DNA from: Methylobacterium oryzihabitans
GTDB lineage: Bacteria > Pseudomonadota > Alphaproteobacteria > Rhizobiales > Beijerinckiaceae
Assembly: GCF_004004555.2 (NCBI RefSeq)
Contig: NZ_SACP01000002.1
Location: forward strand, 62,001-126,000
Direction: 5' to 3'
Length of the DNA stretch: 64,000 nucleotides
Below, one piece after another: positions 8,427 to 16,375 of this stretch. The notes under the pieces were generated by a model. The model did not search any database. It worked only from the letters and a program-made list of their open reading frames with translations, and was not told where the DNA came from. How positions within the stretch are numbered: the stretch's first letter is position 1; each line of letters opens with the position of its first letter. The translations under genes and the position numbers were made by a program.

Positions 8427-8972
8427 CTACGGGCTCGGCACCGCGCAGGCGGCCGCGACCCGGGCGAGGAGCGGATCGGCGATGCCGAGGGCCACCAGCC
8501 GGTCGTGGGTGTGGCGGACGTAGTCTGGGTTCGGGCCGGACCGGCCGAGGCCCTGGCGCACGAGGCGCAGCAGGTCGGCCTCCGGCAGGCGGCCGGCATA
8601 TTGCGGGTGGGTGCGGTCGACGAGATAGGTCACCGCCTCGATCCGGCGGCCGTCGTCGAGGGTGACGCCGAGGCGCCGCTCGACATAGACCGCCGTCACC
8701 TGCTCGCGCGCCCGCAGGTACGCGAGGGTCTCGCCGGCGGCCGCGGCGGCGACCCGGAACGCCATGCCGCGGCAGCTTCCGCCGCGGTCGAGCCCGAGGA
8801 CGAGGCCGGGCCGCTCCGGCGTGCCGCGATGGACGTGGGACAGGACGCAGAGCGAGCGGTGGTAGCCGCGCAGCCGCCCCGGCCGCTCCTCGACGAACGG
8901 GAAGCCCGGCCGCCACATCAGCGAGCCGTAGCCGAACACCCACAGATCCGCCGGCGCGCCGCCCGCCTCCAC
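8427..8972 (-). CDS. chaC: ChaC-like gamma-glutamylcyclotransferase
   Basis: This is a 181-residue cytoplasmic protein of the ChaC/GGCT fold. The diagnostic VFGYGSLMWRPGF near residues 12-24 forms the substrate loop, followed by GYHRSLCVLSHVHRGTPERP and a REQVTAVYVERRLGV region. ChaC enzymes cleave the gamma-glutamyl group of glutathione to 5-oxoproline plus Cys-Gly. Length is normal for bacterial ChaC. It is divergent from the DUF2125 gene; the 123-bp spacer shows no obvious motif. Confidence 0.9.
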   Translation of the reverse strand: MEAGGAPADLWVFGYGSLMWRPGFPFVEERPGRLRGYHRSLCVLSHVHRGTPERPGLVLGLDRGGSCRGMAFRVAAAAAGETLAYLRAREQVTAVYVERRLGVTLDDGRRIEAVTYLVDRTHPQYAGRLPEADLLRLVRQGLGRSGPNPDYVRHTHDRLVALGIADPLLARVAAACAVPSP

Positions 8973-9095
8973 GTCCGTCCTCCCGGAATCGGCGATCGGG
9001 AGCCGGCCGCCCCGGCCCGCCCGTCTCGCTCTCCTTGCCGGCCGCGGCCGGTAGCAGCTACGGGGAGGCGATTCAATCGGGCGAGGGATCAGGGG

Positions 9096-10211
9096 ATGGA
9101 TCGCATGACCTCACCGCCGGAGACGGCCGCGGGCCGCAAGCCGGGCCTGCGGCTCGGCCTGTTCGTGCCGTTCGGGCTGTTGGTGCTGGTGGCCGCCTTG
9201 TGGACCGGCGGGTGGTTCTGGGCCCGGGCCAAGGCGGCGCAGGAGACCGACGCCTGGATCGCCCGCGAGGCCGCCGCCGGCCGGACCTGGACCTGCGCCG
9301 ACCGCGCGATCGGCGGCTATCCCTTCCGGCTCGAACTGCGCTGCGCGGCCCTGCGCTTCGCGCGCTCCGACGTCGCCTTCTCGGTCGGGCCGGTGGTGGC
9401 GGTGGCACAGGTCTACCAGCCGCGCCACGTCATCCTGGAGGCGACCGGGCCGTTCCACGTCGAGCAGGACGGCCGGATCGGCGACGCGACCTGGACCGGG
9501 CTGGAGGGCAGCCTGCACCTCACCGGCGACGGCTTCCAGCGCGCCTCGCTGGTGGTCGACGGCCTCAAGGGGCAGGTCTCCGGCGCGGTGCCGCGGCCGG
9601 TCGCCTTCACCGCCGACCATCTCGAACTGCACGCCCGGCCGACCCCCGGCCGCTTCGAGGGCGACGGCGCGATCGACCTCAGCACCCGGGTCGCCCGGGC
9701 GGGCGTGCCGCTGCTCGACCCGATCCTCGGCGGCAGCGAGCCGGCCGACATCGCCCTCGACGCCACGGTGACGCGGGCGACGGGGTTCCGCACCCGGCCG
9801 CTGCCGGTGGAGATGGAGGCGTGGCGCGCCGCCGGCGGCGAGGTCGAGCTGACGAAGCTGTCGCTGGCCAAGGGCGACCGCCGGGTCCAGGCCGAGGGCA
9901 CCGTCGCGCTCGATCCCGAGCACCGGCCCGCCGGCCGGTTCGAGGTCCGCACCGCCGGGCTCGAAGGCGTGATCGCCCCGCTGATCGGCGCCCAGCTCGG
10001 CAGCCGGCTCGGCGGCAACGGCGCGGCGCTCGTCGGCAACCTCGTCGGCCAGTTCCTCGGCGGCGGCCGGCGCCAGGAGCCGGAGGCGCCGGCCCGGCCG
10101 GGCACCGACGAGGGCCGCCTGCGGCCACTGCCGACGGTGCGGCTCGCCGACGGGCGGGTGATGGTCGGCCCGTTCGCGATCCCGAACGTCCGGCTCGACC
10201 CGCTGTACTGA
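9096..10211 (+). CDS. DUF2125 domain protein, membrane-anchored
   Basis: This is a 371-residue protein. A polar start (MDRMTSPPETAAGRK) is followed by one N-terminal transmembrane helix near residues 20-40 (LGLFVPFGLLVLVAALWTGG), then a long exported domain. WTCADRAIGGYPFRLELRCA near residue 66 is the hallmark of the alphaproteobacterial DUF2125 family; the function is unknown. A second possible start (ATG at 9105) lies three codons in. Gene order ChaC-DUF2125-aminopeptidase gives no clear functional hint. Confidence 0.8.
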   Translation: MDRMTSPPETAAGRKPGLRLGLFVPFGLLVLVAALWTGGWFWARAKAAQETDAWIAREAAAGRTWTCADRAIGGYPFRLELRCAALRFARSDVAFSVGPVVAVAQVYQPRHVILEATGPFHVEQDGRIGDATWTGLEGSLHLTGDGFQRASLVVDGLKGQVSGAVPRPVAFTADHLELHARPTPGRFEGDGAIDLSTRVARAGVPLLDPILGGSEPADIALDATVTRATGFRTRPLPVEMEAWRAAGGEVELTKLSLAKGDRRVQAEGTVALDPEHRPAGRFEVRTAGLEGVIAPLIGAQLGSRLGGNGAALVGNLVGQFLGGGRRQEPEAPARPGTDEGRLRPLPTVRLADGRVMVGPFAIPNVRLDPLY

Positions 10212-10259
10212 CCCGGCCCGGGATTGCCGGGCCGGAGGGCGGGGCGTAACGCTTGGGCC

Positions 10260-12107
10260 ATGACGCACACGGCCCCGCCCCCCTCCTCCGCCCGCTTCCA
10301 GAGCTTCGAGGATCCCGGCCACCGGGAGGGCGCGGCCCGCATCGGCGCCCTGCGCGCCGCCCTGGCCCAGCGGGGGCTGGCCGGCTTCGTGGTGCCGCGG
10401 GCCGACGAGCACCAGTCGGAATACGTGCCGCCCCACGCCGAGCGCCTCGCGTGGCTCACCGGCTTCACCGGCTCGGCCGGCACCGCGATCGTGCTGGGCG
10501 ACCGCGCCGCCCTGGTGGTCGACGGGCGCTACACCCTCCAGGCGGCCGAGCAGGTCGACACCGCGCTCGTCACCCCGGTGCCGCTGGCCGAGACGACGCC
10601 GGAGGCGTGGATCGAGGCCAACCTGCCGCCCGGCGGGGTGCTGGCCTACGATCCGTGGCTGCACACCCCGGACGGCCTCGCCAAGCTGGAACGGGCGGCC
10701 GCGGCGGCGGGCGGGCGGCTGGAACCCCAGAACCTCAACCTCGTCGACCTGATCTGGGTCGATCGGCCGGGCGCGCCGCGCGCCCCGGTGGTGCCGCAGC
10801 CCGACGCGCTGGCGGGCGAGACCGCCGCCGACAAGATCGGGCGGGTGCGCGAGGCGCTGGCCAGGGCGAAGCTCGACGCCCTGGTGGTCTCGGACCCGCA
10901 CAACCTCGCCTGGACGTTCAACCTGCGCGGCGGCGACGTCGCCCACACGCCGATCCCCCTCGGCTACGCGCTCCTGCCGCGGGAGGGGATGCCGGTGCTG
11001 TTCCTCGATCCCGGCAAGCCGACGCCGGAGGCGCAGGCGGCGCTGTCCGGCCTCGCCGAGGTCGCGGCCCCCGACGCCCTGACGGCGCGGCTCGACGCCC
11101 TCGGCAGCGCCGGCGCGACGGTGCGCCTCGACGCGGCGACCGGCGCGGTGGCGCTGCGCCGCCGGATCGAGGCGGCGGGCGGGCGCGTCGATGTCGGGCC
11201 CGACCCGATCACCGCGATGAAGGCGGTGAAGAACGCCGCCGAGATCGCCGGCAGCCGCGCCGCCCACCGCCGCGACGGCGCCGCCATGACCCGGTTCCTC
11301 GCCTGGCTCGCCGGCGAGGCGCCCGGCGGCGCGGTCAGCGAGATCGCGGCGGTCGCCCGCCTCGAAGCGTTCCGGGCCGAGGCGGGCGACCTGCGCGACG
11401 TGTCGTTCCCGACCATCTCGGGCAGCGGCCCCAACGGCGCGATCGTGCATTACCGGGTGACCCGGGCCAGCGACCGGAGGCTCGCCCCGGGCGAGCTGTT
11501 CCTCGTCGATTCCGGCGCGCAGTACCCGGACGGCACCACCGATATCACCCGCACCGTCGCGGTCGGCGCGCCGACCGACGAGATGCGCGACCGCTACACC
11601 CGGGTCCTGCGCGGGCACATCGCGATCGCGACCGCGGTGTTTCCCCGCGGCACGACCGGCGCCCAGATCGACGGCTTCGCCCGCCGGCCGCTGTGGGAGG
11701 CCGGGCTCGACTTCGACCACGGCACCGGCCACGGCGTCGGGGCGTTCCTGTCGGTGCACGAGGGGCCGCAGCGCATCGCCAAGACCGGCCACGTCGCGCT
11801 CCAGCCCGGGATGATCGTCTCGAACGAACCGGGCTACTACCGGGCGGGGGCCTACGGCATCCGGCTGGAGAACCTCGTGCTGGTCGAGGAGCGCGCGGTG
11901 GCGGGCGGCGAACGGCCGATGCTCGGCTTCGCGACGCTGACCCTGGCGCCGTTCGACCGCGCGCTGATCGATCCCGGCCTGCTCGGTCCGGCCGAGGCGG
12001 CGTGGCTCGACGCCTACCACGCCCGGGTGCGCGAGGAACTGTCGCCGCTCCTCGACGCCGCGACCCGCGACTGGCTCGAGGGCGCGACGGCGCCGCTCGG
12101 CGGCTGA
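10260..12107 (+). CDS. pepP: Xaa-Pro aminopeptidase (M24B family)
   Basis: This is a 615-residue metallopeptidase of the aminopeptidase P type with creatinase-like N-terminal domains (GFVVPRADEHQSEYVPPHAE) and a pita-bread catalytic domain. The dinuclear metal ligands are visible: Asp in LVDSGAQYPDGTTDITRT (two Asp), His in HGTGHGVGAFLSVHEGP, Glu in VSNEPGYYRAGAYGIR and Glu in RLENLVLVEE. It removes N-terminal residues preceding proline. The 600-residue length matches the larger aminopeptidase P class rather than E. coli PepP (~440). The ATG at 10260 is preferred; 12 upstream codons add nothing conserved. Confidence 0.92.
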   Translation: MTHTAPPPSSARFQSFEDPGHREGAARIGALRAALAQRGLAGFVVPRADEHQSEYVPPHAERLAWLTGFTGSAGTAIVLGDRAALVVDGRYTLQAAEQVDTALVTPVPLAETTPEAWIEANLPPGGVLAYDPWLHTPDGLAKLERAAAAAGGRLEPQNLNLVDLIWVDRPGAPRAPVVPQPDALAGETAADKIGRVREALARAKLDALVVSDPHNLAWTFNLRGGDVAHTPIPLGYALLPREGMPVLFLDPGKPTPEAQAALSGLAEVAAPDALTARLDALGSAGATVRLDAATGAVALRRRIEAAGGRVDVGPDPITAMKAVKNAAEIAGSRAAHRRDGAAMTRFLAWLAGEAPGGAVSEIAAVARLEAFRAEAGDLRDVSFPTISGSGPNGAIVHYRVTRASDRRLAPGELFLVDSGAQYPDGTTDITRTVAVGAPTDEMRDRYTRVLRGHIAIATAVFPRGTTGAQIDGFARRPLWEAGLDFDHGTGHGVGAFLSVHEGPQRIAKTGHVALQPGMIVSNEPGYYRAGAYGIRLENLVLVEERAVAGGERPMLGFATLTLAPFDRALIDPGLLGPAEAAWLDAYHARVREELSPLLDAATRDWLEGATAPLGG

Positions 12108-12111
12108 GGGC

Positions 12112-13710
12112 TCAGGTGCGGGCCTCGGCCCGTCCCTTGCGCTCGGCCGAGGCGGTCACGGTCGCGGGGCCCGGCTCCGACAGGGCCGTGCGCAGGGCGA
12201 AGATCGACGGCATGAAGAAGTACGCCGCCGCGTCCGGGACCACGAACGGGTTCGGCATGGCGAGCGTCGAGCGCCGGGATCCGAACGGGTAGTTCGGGAC
12301 CGGCTCGTCCATCTCGCGGGCGCCCGACGCCTGACCGATGATCGGGTCGTGGCCGGGCTCGACGGCCTCGTCGGATCCCGGTCGCGTCTGGTCGAACAGG
12401 AAGCCCGGGGCGTTGCTCCAGTCCTTCTGGATGAACTCGAACTGCTCGACGATCGAGGTCTGGTAGCAGACGAACAACAGGCCGCGCTCAGCCGCGCTGG
12501 TGCCGGATTCGGCCTCGGCCTCGGTCACCTCGGGCCCGAACGGGATCCCGGCGCGCATGATGCGGTGGGTCTGCACCACGCCCTCGCCGTTCGGGATCAG
12601 GCGGGCGAGGTCGTCGCGCGGATAGGTCTTGCGGATATGGGCCGCGTAGGGGCAGCGGCGCTGGTGCGGGTCGGACCCGAACTCGAAGTCGTTGTTGAGC
12701 AGCGGCGCGCCGCCGATCGCGGGCTCGTCCTGGAGCGGCGCGATCATCACCGGCGCCCCGCTCTTCCAGCGGCCGACCATGCGGGCGCCGAGCAGCGCCG
12801 GATCGAGACCGAGCGCCTCGCCCCGCTCGTCCAGGAAGGCGTCGAATTCCGGGACGAGCTGCTTCAGGCGCCGGAACACCATGTAGGAGCCGTCGCGCAT
12901 CCAGGCCTGCGGCAGGCCGGGCGGGTCGCCGGGCTCGGTGAAGGGTTTCTCCGGATCCTGCACGGGATAGCCGAACACGAACTCCCCCGGCCACAGCAGG
13001 TCCTGGCCCGGGGCGCCCTGGTCGCCGTCGGCCGGGTTCTGGTTCGGGGTCAGCCCGCGCACGCCCGGATTGGAGATGCCGTCCCGGAAGCCGAAATGCT
13101 CGTGGCCGCGCTCGGGCCGGACCCGGCCGGTCTCCTCGTGGACGATCGAGATCGATCCGCCGGCCAGGGCCAGCACGTCGTCGCGCTTCTCCACGAGGAG
13201 GGGATGGACGGCATCCTTGCAGTCCAGCGGGCCGGTGAGAAGGAACACGCCGTCGATCCCGCCATCGGCGAAGCCGGGCTTCCACGCCAGCGTGCCGTCC
13301 TGGCCGGCCGGGTCGTTCAGGTCGGCGGCGCGGGCGGCGGCGCCGGCCATGAACGACGGGTCCATGCCGTCGGCACCCCCCTCCCCGACCAGGGCGCCGA
13401 GGCCCTGGTGCGTGAAGCCGAGATTGAAGCCGACGAACGGCAGCCGCTCCAGGTCGCCCGCCTCCTTGGCGGCCGCGATCTGCAACTCGCGCGAGCGGAC
13501 GGCCTCGGTCGTCGTGACGAGATCGGCGAGATGGTCCCGGACCACCCGCTTGAACGCATCCGCATCCTCGATCCGGAAGAAGATGAAGAATTCGACGTCC
13601 TTCTGCAGCCCGATCAGCACGTCGCCCTGAATCTCGGACCGCCGTAGCTGGACCGACCGGTCGATCTTCGATGCGATGACAGCCGAGAATCCAGGAACCG
13701 ATGCGCTCAT
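12112..13710 (-). CDS. Dyp-type heme peroxidase
   Basis: This is a 532-residue protein. The distal heme motif GFRDGIS is at residues 207-213 (Asp210 and Arg209), and THRIMRAGIPFGPEV in the C-terminal third is the proximal-side segment. The ATG at 13710 follows a good GGGAGG ribosome site 6-8 nt away. The length and GISNPGVRGLTP pattern suit the long class C/D enzymes. No signal peptide or encapsulin-targeting tail is visible. These enzymes oxidise dyes, phenols or lignin-like substrates with hydrogen peroxide. It is divergent from an AhpD-like gene across 301 bp. Confidence 0.92.
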   Translation of the reverse strand: MSASVPGFSAVIASKIDRSVQLRRSEIQGDVLIGLQKDVEFFIFFRIEDADAFKRVVRDHLADLVTTTEAVRSRELQIAAAKEAGDLERLPFVGFNLGFTHQGLGALVGEGGADGMDPSFMAGAAARAADLNDPAGQDGTLAWKPGFADGGIDGVFLLTGPLDCKDAVHPLLVEKRDDVLALAGGSISIVHEETGRVRPERGHEHFGFRDGISNPGVRGLTPNQNPADGDQGAPGQDLLWPGEFVFGYPVQDPEKPFTEPGDPPGLPQAWMRDGSYMVFRRLKQLVPEFDAFLDERGEALGLDPALLGARMVGRWKSGAPVMIAPLQDEPAIGGAPLLNNDFEFGSDPHQRRCPYAAHIRKTYPRDDLARLIPNGEGVVQTHRIMRAGIPFGPEVTEAEAESGTSAAERGLLFVCYQTSIVEQFEFIQKDWSNAPGFLFDQTRPGSDEAVEPGHDPIIGQASGAREMDEPVPNYPFGSRRSTLAMPNPFVVPDAAAYFFMPSIFALRTALSEPGPATVTASAERKGRAEART

Positions 13711-14011
13711 CGCAGCCTCCCCTACGGTTCTTCGAATTTTGCCGTGTGCAGGCAAGTGCTATCGTCGGCGCCATCGCCCGGCAAGCCGCTGCCGATGTCC
13801 ACTCGGCACTACCTCCCCGGAGTTACTTGGAAGCGACGACGCGATGTCGATCCGGCTCTCCCGTTCGTCCCGGCGCCGGCCGACGAGCGGCGAAGGGTCG
13901 GCACTGCGACTTCGCCGGCGCGATCGAACAGCCGTGGATGACTGTCCCCACCCCCTCGACGGGATGCGCCGTTCGCGGAAAGGTCGGCGCGAGCACGACG
14001 GGAGATTCGGG
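13711..14011. other. Divergent intergenic region, peroxidase / AhpD-like
   Basis: This 301-bp spacer should contain promoters for both divergent genes. No convincing palindrome or consensus promoter stands out. Reading frames crossing it lack conserved features. Confidence 0.4.
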
Positions 14012-14440
14012 ATGGCGACGGCGCGGCTGTGGAGCGACGAGGAGGCGGCGGCCGAGCCGCGGGTGAAGGCGGTGTTCGACGACATCCGCGCCACCCGCGG
14101 GAACCCGTTCGTCAACAACTTCTGGCGCGGCCTCGCCAACCAGCCGGCGGTGCTGGAGCGGACCTGGGCGAGCCTGAAGGTGGTGATGGCCGGCGGCGCC
14201 CTCGATGCCCTGACCAAGGAGATGATCTACATCGCGGTCTCGACCGCCAACGGCTGCGGCTACTGCGTCCACTCCCACACCGCCGCCGCCCGGGCCAAGG
14301 GCATGACCGACGCTCAGCACGGCGAGTTGCTCGCGGTGATCGGCATGGCGGCCAAGACCAACGCCCTCGTGACCGCGATGCAGGTGCCGGTCGATCCCGA
14401 GTTCCAGGTCGGGACGGGCTCGGAACGCCGCGGCGGATGA
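14012..14440 (+). CDS. Carboxymuconolactone decarboxylase / AhpD-like protein
   Basis: This is a 142-residue protein of the AhpD-like fold. The redox motif C82-G-Y-C85 followed by His89 lies in ANGCGYCVHSHTAAARAKGM, as in alkylhydroperoxidase D and peroxidase-related CMD proteins. These reduce disulfides or peroxides rather than decarboxylate when the CxxC is present. The ATG at 14012 has GGAG upstream at 14001. Placement opposite a Dyp-type peroxidase suggests an oxidative-stress or aromatic-oxidation pair; this is inference. Confidence 0.85.
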   Translation: MATARLWSDEEAAAEPRVKAVFDDIRATRGNPFVNNFWRGLANQPAVLERTWASLKVVMAGGALDALTKEMIYIAVSTANGCGYCVHSHTAAARAKGMTDAQHGELLAVIGMAAKTNALVTAMQVPVDPEFQVGTGSERRGG

Positions 14441-14623
14441 GGCGGCGCCACCTGCGCGGCCGCCCGAAAGTATTAACGAAACATTAATTTCGCCGTCGTT
14501 CCGGTGTTGCTCGCGGGCAACCTTTCGGCGGACAAAATTTTTCTGCGCCGGGAGCCGTTGTCAGCCGGAAACCGTCCGTTAAGCATCGTGCCATTGCGGG
14601 ACCGCAGGATTCAGTCTGGCGCC

Positions 14624-15670
14624 ATGCGAGTGTTCATCGTCCTGTCGGCCAGCCTCGCCGTCGCCTCCTGCAACCTGTCGCCCTACCACTTCCAGGAGCC
14701 CGACAAGGTCCTGGGCATGGGGCCGAAGATCTCGGACGTGGTGAAGTCGATCCGCTGCGAGGTCACGACCTTCCTGGTCGAGAACAAGCTGCGCAGCAGC
14801 TACGTGTCGCCGCTGTTCGCGCAGGTCCAGGCCGACACCAAGCGCGGCGTCGACCACCTCGTCGCGGACAGGATCGAGACGATCCGGCAGTTCCCCTACA
14901 TCGACATCGACTCGCGCCAGCTCGGCTTCCTGAACGTCGACCTCCAGAACATCGACTCGCTGTCGATGACCCTCGGCTACACGCGCGAGAAGCCGTCGCT
15001 CGCCTCGAAGGCCGGACGCATCGACCTGGAGGGCTCACTCGGACGCGGCCTCGGCGGGTCGCTGACGCAGACGAAGGTGTCCGAGTTCATCCACTCCTAC
15101 GCCATCCTGCAGAACGGCGATCTCGGCCCGGTCCAGTCGTACTCGCCGCGCGGCGAGACGCCGCCGGCCGCGGCGAAGTTCTCGACGGTCTACAACGCCC
15201 ACCCGCAGGCGGACGAGCGCTTCTACTGCTACAAGTCCCTGTTCAAGAGCCGGAGCCGGACGCTCCTCGACGCAATCCAGGAGGTCCAGCACCTCGTCGC
15301 GAGCGATCCGGGCTGGGAGGAATACGAGAACTTCACCCGCGTCCGGGTCGGCGGGCGGACCCTCGCGCAATGGCTGCAGGATTCCGCCACGGAGATGACC
15401 GCCAACGAGAAGACCGTCTACCCGACCGCCGAGAACCTGCTCGTCGGCCAGCTCACCTACTCGTTCACGCTCCACGTCAGCCCGGAATTCAACGGAAACT
15501 ATTCATTGATCTCAGGATTCATCAACCCTCTCGGGGTGAATTTCGACACTTCGACCGATCAGGTCAACACTTACACAATCAGCCTCAATACAAAGTACGC
15601 CGCACAGGTCCTGAGCGCGGCCACGGCCAACACCTGCTTTAGCGGCGCGTTCGGGCCGGCCTGCCCCTGA
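14624..15670 (+). CDS. Unrecognised lipoprotein
   Basis: This is a 348-residue protein I cannot assign. The N-terminus is a lipoprotein signal: MRVFIVLSASLAVASCNLSP, with Cys16 in an AVASC lipobox, so it should be lipid-anchored. The mature part has few cysteines, a central Gly-rich SLGRGLGGSLTQTKVSEFIH, and a beta-rich C-terminus (SFTLHVSPEF, then TYTISLNTKYAAQVL) resembling an outer-surface or trypsin-like-free beta domain only in general character. Upstream is unusually AT-rich (ATTAACGAAACATTAATT near 14470-14490), a likely promoter zone. A 9-bp perfect hairpin follows the stop, then a small exported protein. Confidence 0.7.
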   Translation: MRVFIVLSASLAVASCNLSPYHFQEPDKVLGMGPKISDVVKSIRCEVTTFLVENKLRSSYVSPLFAQVQADTKRGVDHLVADRIETIRQFPYIDIDSRQLGFLNVDLQNIDSLSMTLGYTREKPSLASKAGRIDLEGSLGRGLGGSLTQTKVSEFIHSYAILQNGDLGPVQSYSPRGETPPAAAKFSTVYNAHPQADERFYCYKSLFKSRSRTLLDAIQEVQHLVASDPGWEEYENFTRVRVGGRTLAQWLQDSATEMTANEKTVYPTAENLLVGQLTYSFTLHVSPEFNGNYSLISGFINPLGVNFDTSTDQVNTYTISLNTKYAAQVLSAATANTCFSGAFGPACP

Positions 15671-15691
15671 GCGGGACGCCGCGCGTCCCGC
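15671..15691. terminator. Perfect GC hairpin directly after the lipoprotein stop
   Basis: GCGGGACGC-CGC-GCGTCCCGC is a perfect 9-bp stem with a 3-nt loop, starting at the base after the TGA. There is no T tract, so it may be a mRNA-stabilising or attenuating hairpin rather than a classical terminator. Confidence 0.5.
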
Positions 15692-15714
15692 CCCCTCGTG
15701 CGAGACGTGCGACC

Positions 15715-15966
15715 ATGCTCTCCAAGCTCCTCATCCCCGAGCTCCTCCTCGGCGGCGTCCTCGTCGCGACCGCCGCCGGCGCCGCCCGGGCCCAGCACGC
15801 CCCGCCGCCCCTGCAGCCCGCCCTGCCGCCCTCCGCGACGACGGTCCACACGATGCCCTCGCGGCTCGGCTACCTGACGATCTCGACCTCCAACCAGGGC
15901 CGGGATTCGGCGGTGAAGACCTTCAAGGAAGGTTCGCAGCAGCCGGACATCTCGACGACCGACTGA
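15715..15966 (+). CDS. Small exported protein, unknown function
   Basis: This is an 83-residue protein with a Sec-type signal (LLIPELLLGGVLVATAAGAA, then RAQ cleavage) and a mature chain of about 56 residues rich in proline and serine: HAPPPLQPALPPSATTVHTM, then SRLGYLTISTSNQGRDSAVK. No cysteine and no known domain. It follows the lipoprotein gene by 44 bp on the same strand and may be cotranscribed. Its TGA stop lies inside the CTGAG boundary of mini-element copy B. Confidence 0.6.
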   Translation: MLSKLLIPELLLGGVLVATAAGAARAQHAPPPLQPALPPSATTVHTMPSRLGYLTISTSNQGRDSAVKTFKEGSQQPDISTTD

Positions 15967-16338
15967 GGGCCTGCTTGACTCGTGATCTAAAGAAAAAGCG
16001 CCGCTTTCCCGGGCGCATGCAGCGCCAGCGGAATGTGACCCGGGATCCAGCACAAGACGTCGCGAAGCGTCCGAATCTCTGCAACGTTGCAGAATATGGA
16101 GCCGCTTCGCGGCACACCTGACGTCTGGATCCCGGATCTCCTTCCGCTTCGCTTCAGTCGTGTAGGCCCATTCGGGCCCGGAAAGGGGTGCTTCGCGCGG
16201 CAAATACTGAGCAGACTCGCGTTGGCACACCAACGCTTCGTCTGCTTAGATTCTTGATTTTTCGCAAATTTTTGTCGCAAAATCGGCTACCACTTTTGCG
16301 AAATCTGCTTAGGGTCAGGCACTCGAACAGACTCTGAG
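15964..16338 (-). mobile_element. MITE-like dispersed element, copy B (complete, with an extra AT-rich block)
   Basis: The element lies inverted relative to copies A and C. It is flanked by direct CTGAG repeats at 15963-15967 and 16334-16338. Ends are imperfect inverted repeats (GGGCCTGCTTGACTCG on the left; the complement of GGCACTCGAACAGACTC on the right). The core carries the GGATCCCGGATCTCC palindrome arm. Relative to copy C it has about 119 extra bases near 16219-16312. It encodes no protein. The IS5-family link is inferred from TNA-type duplication and the GAGCCTG-like ends. It fills most of the 15967-16375 spacer. Confidence 0.75.
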
Positions 16339-16375
16339 AGCGGCCGGCGTCGGCCCGGCGCCGGCCGCGGCCCGG

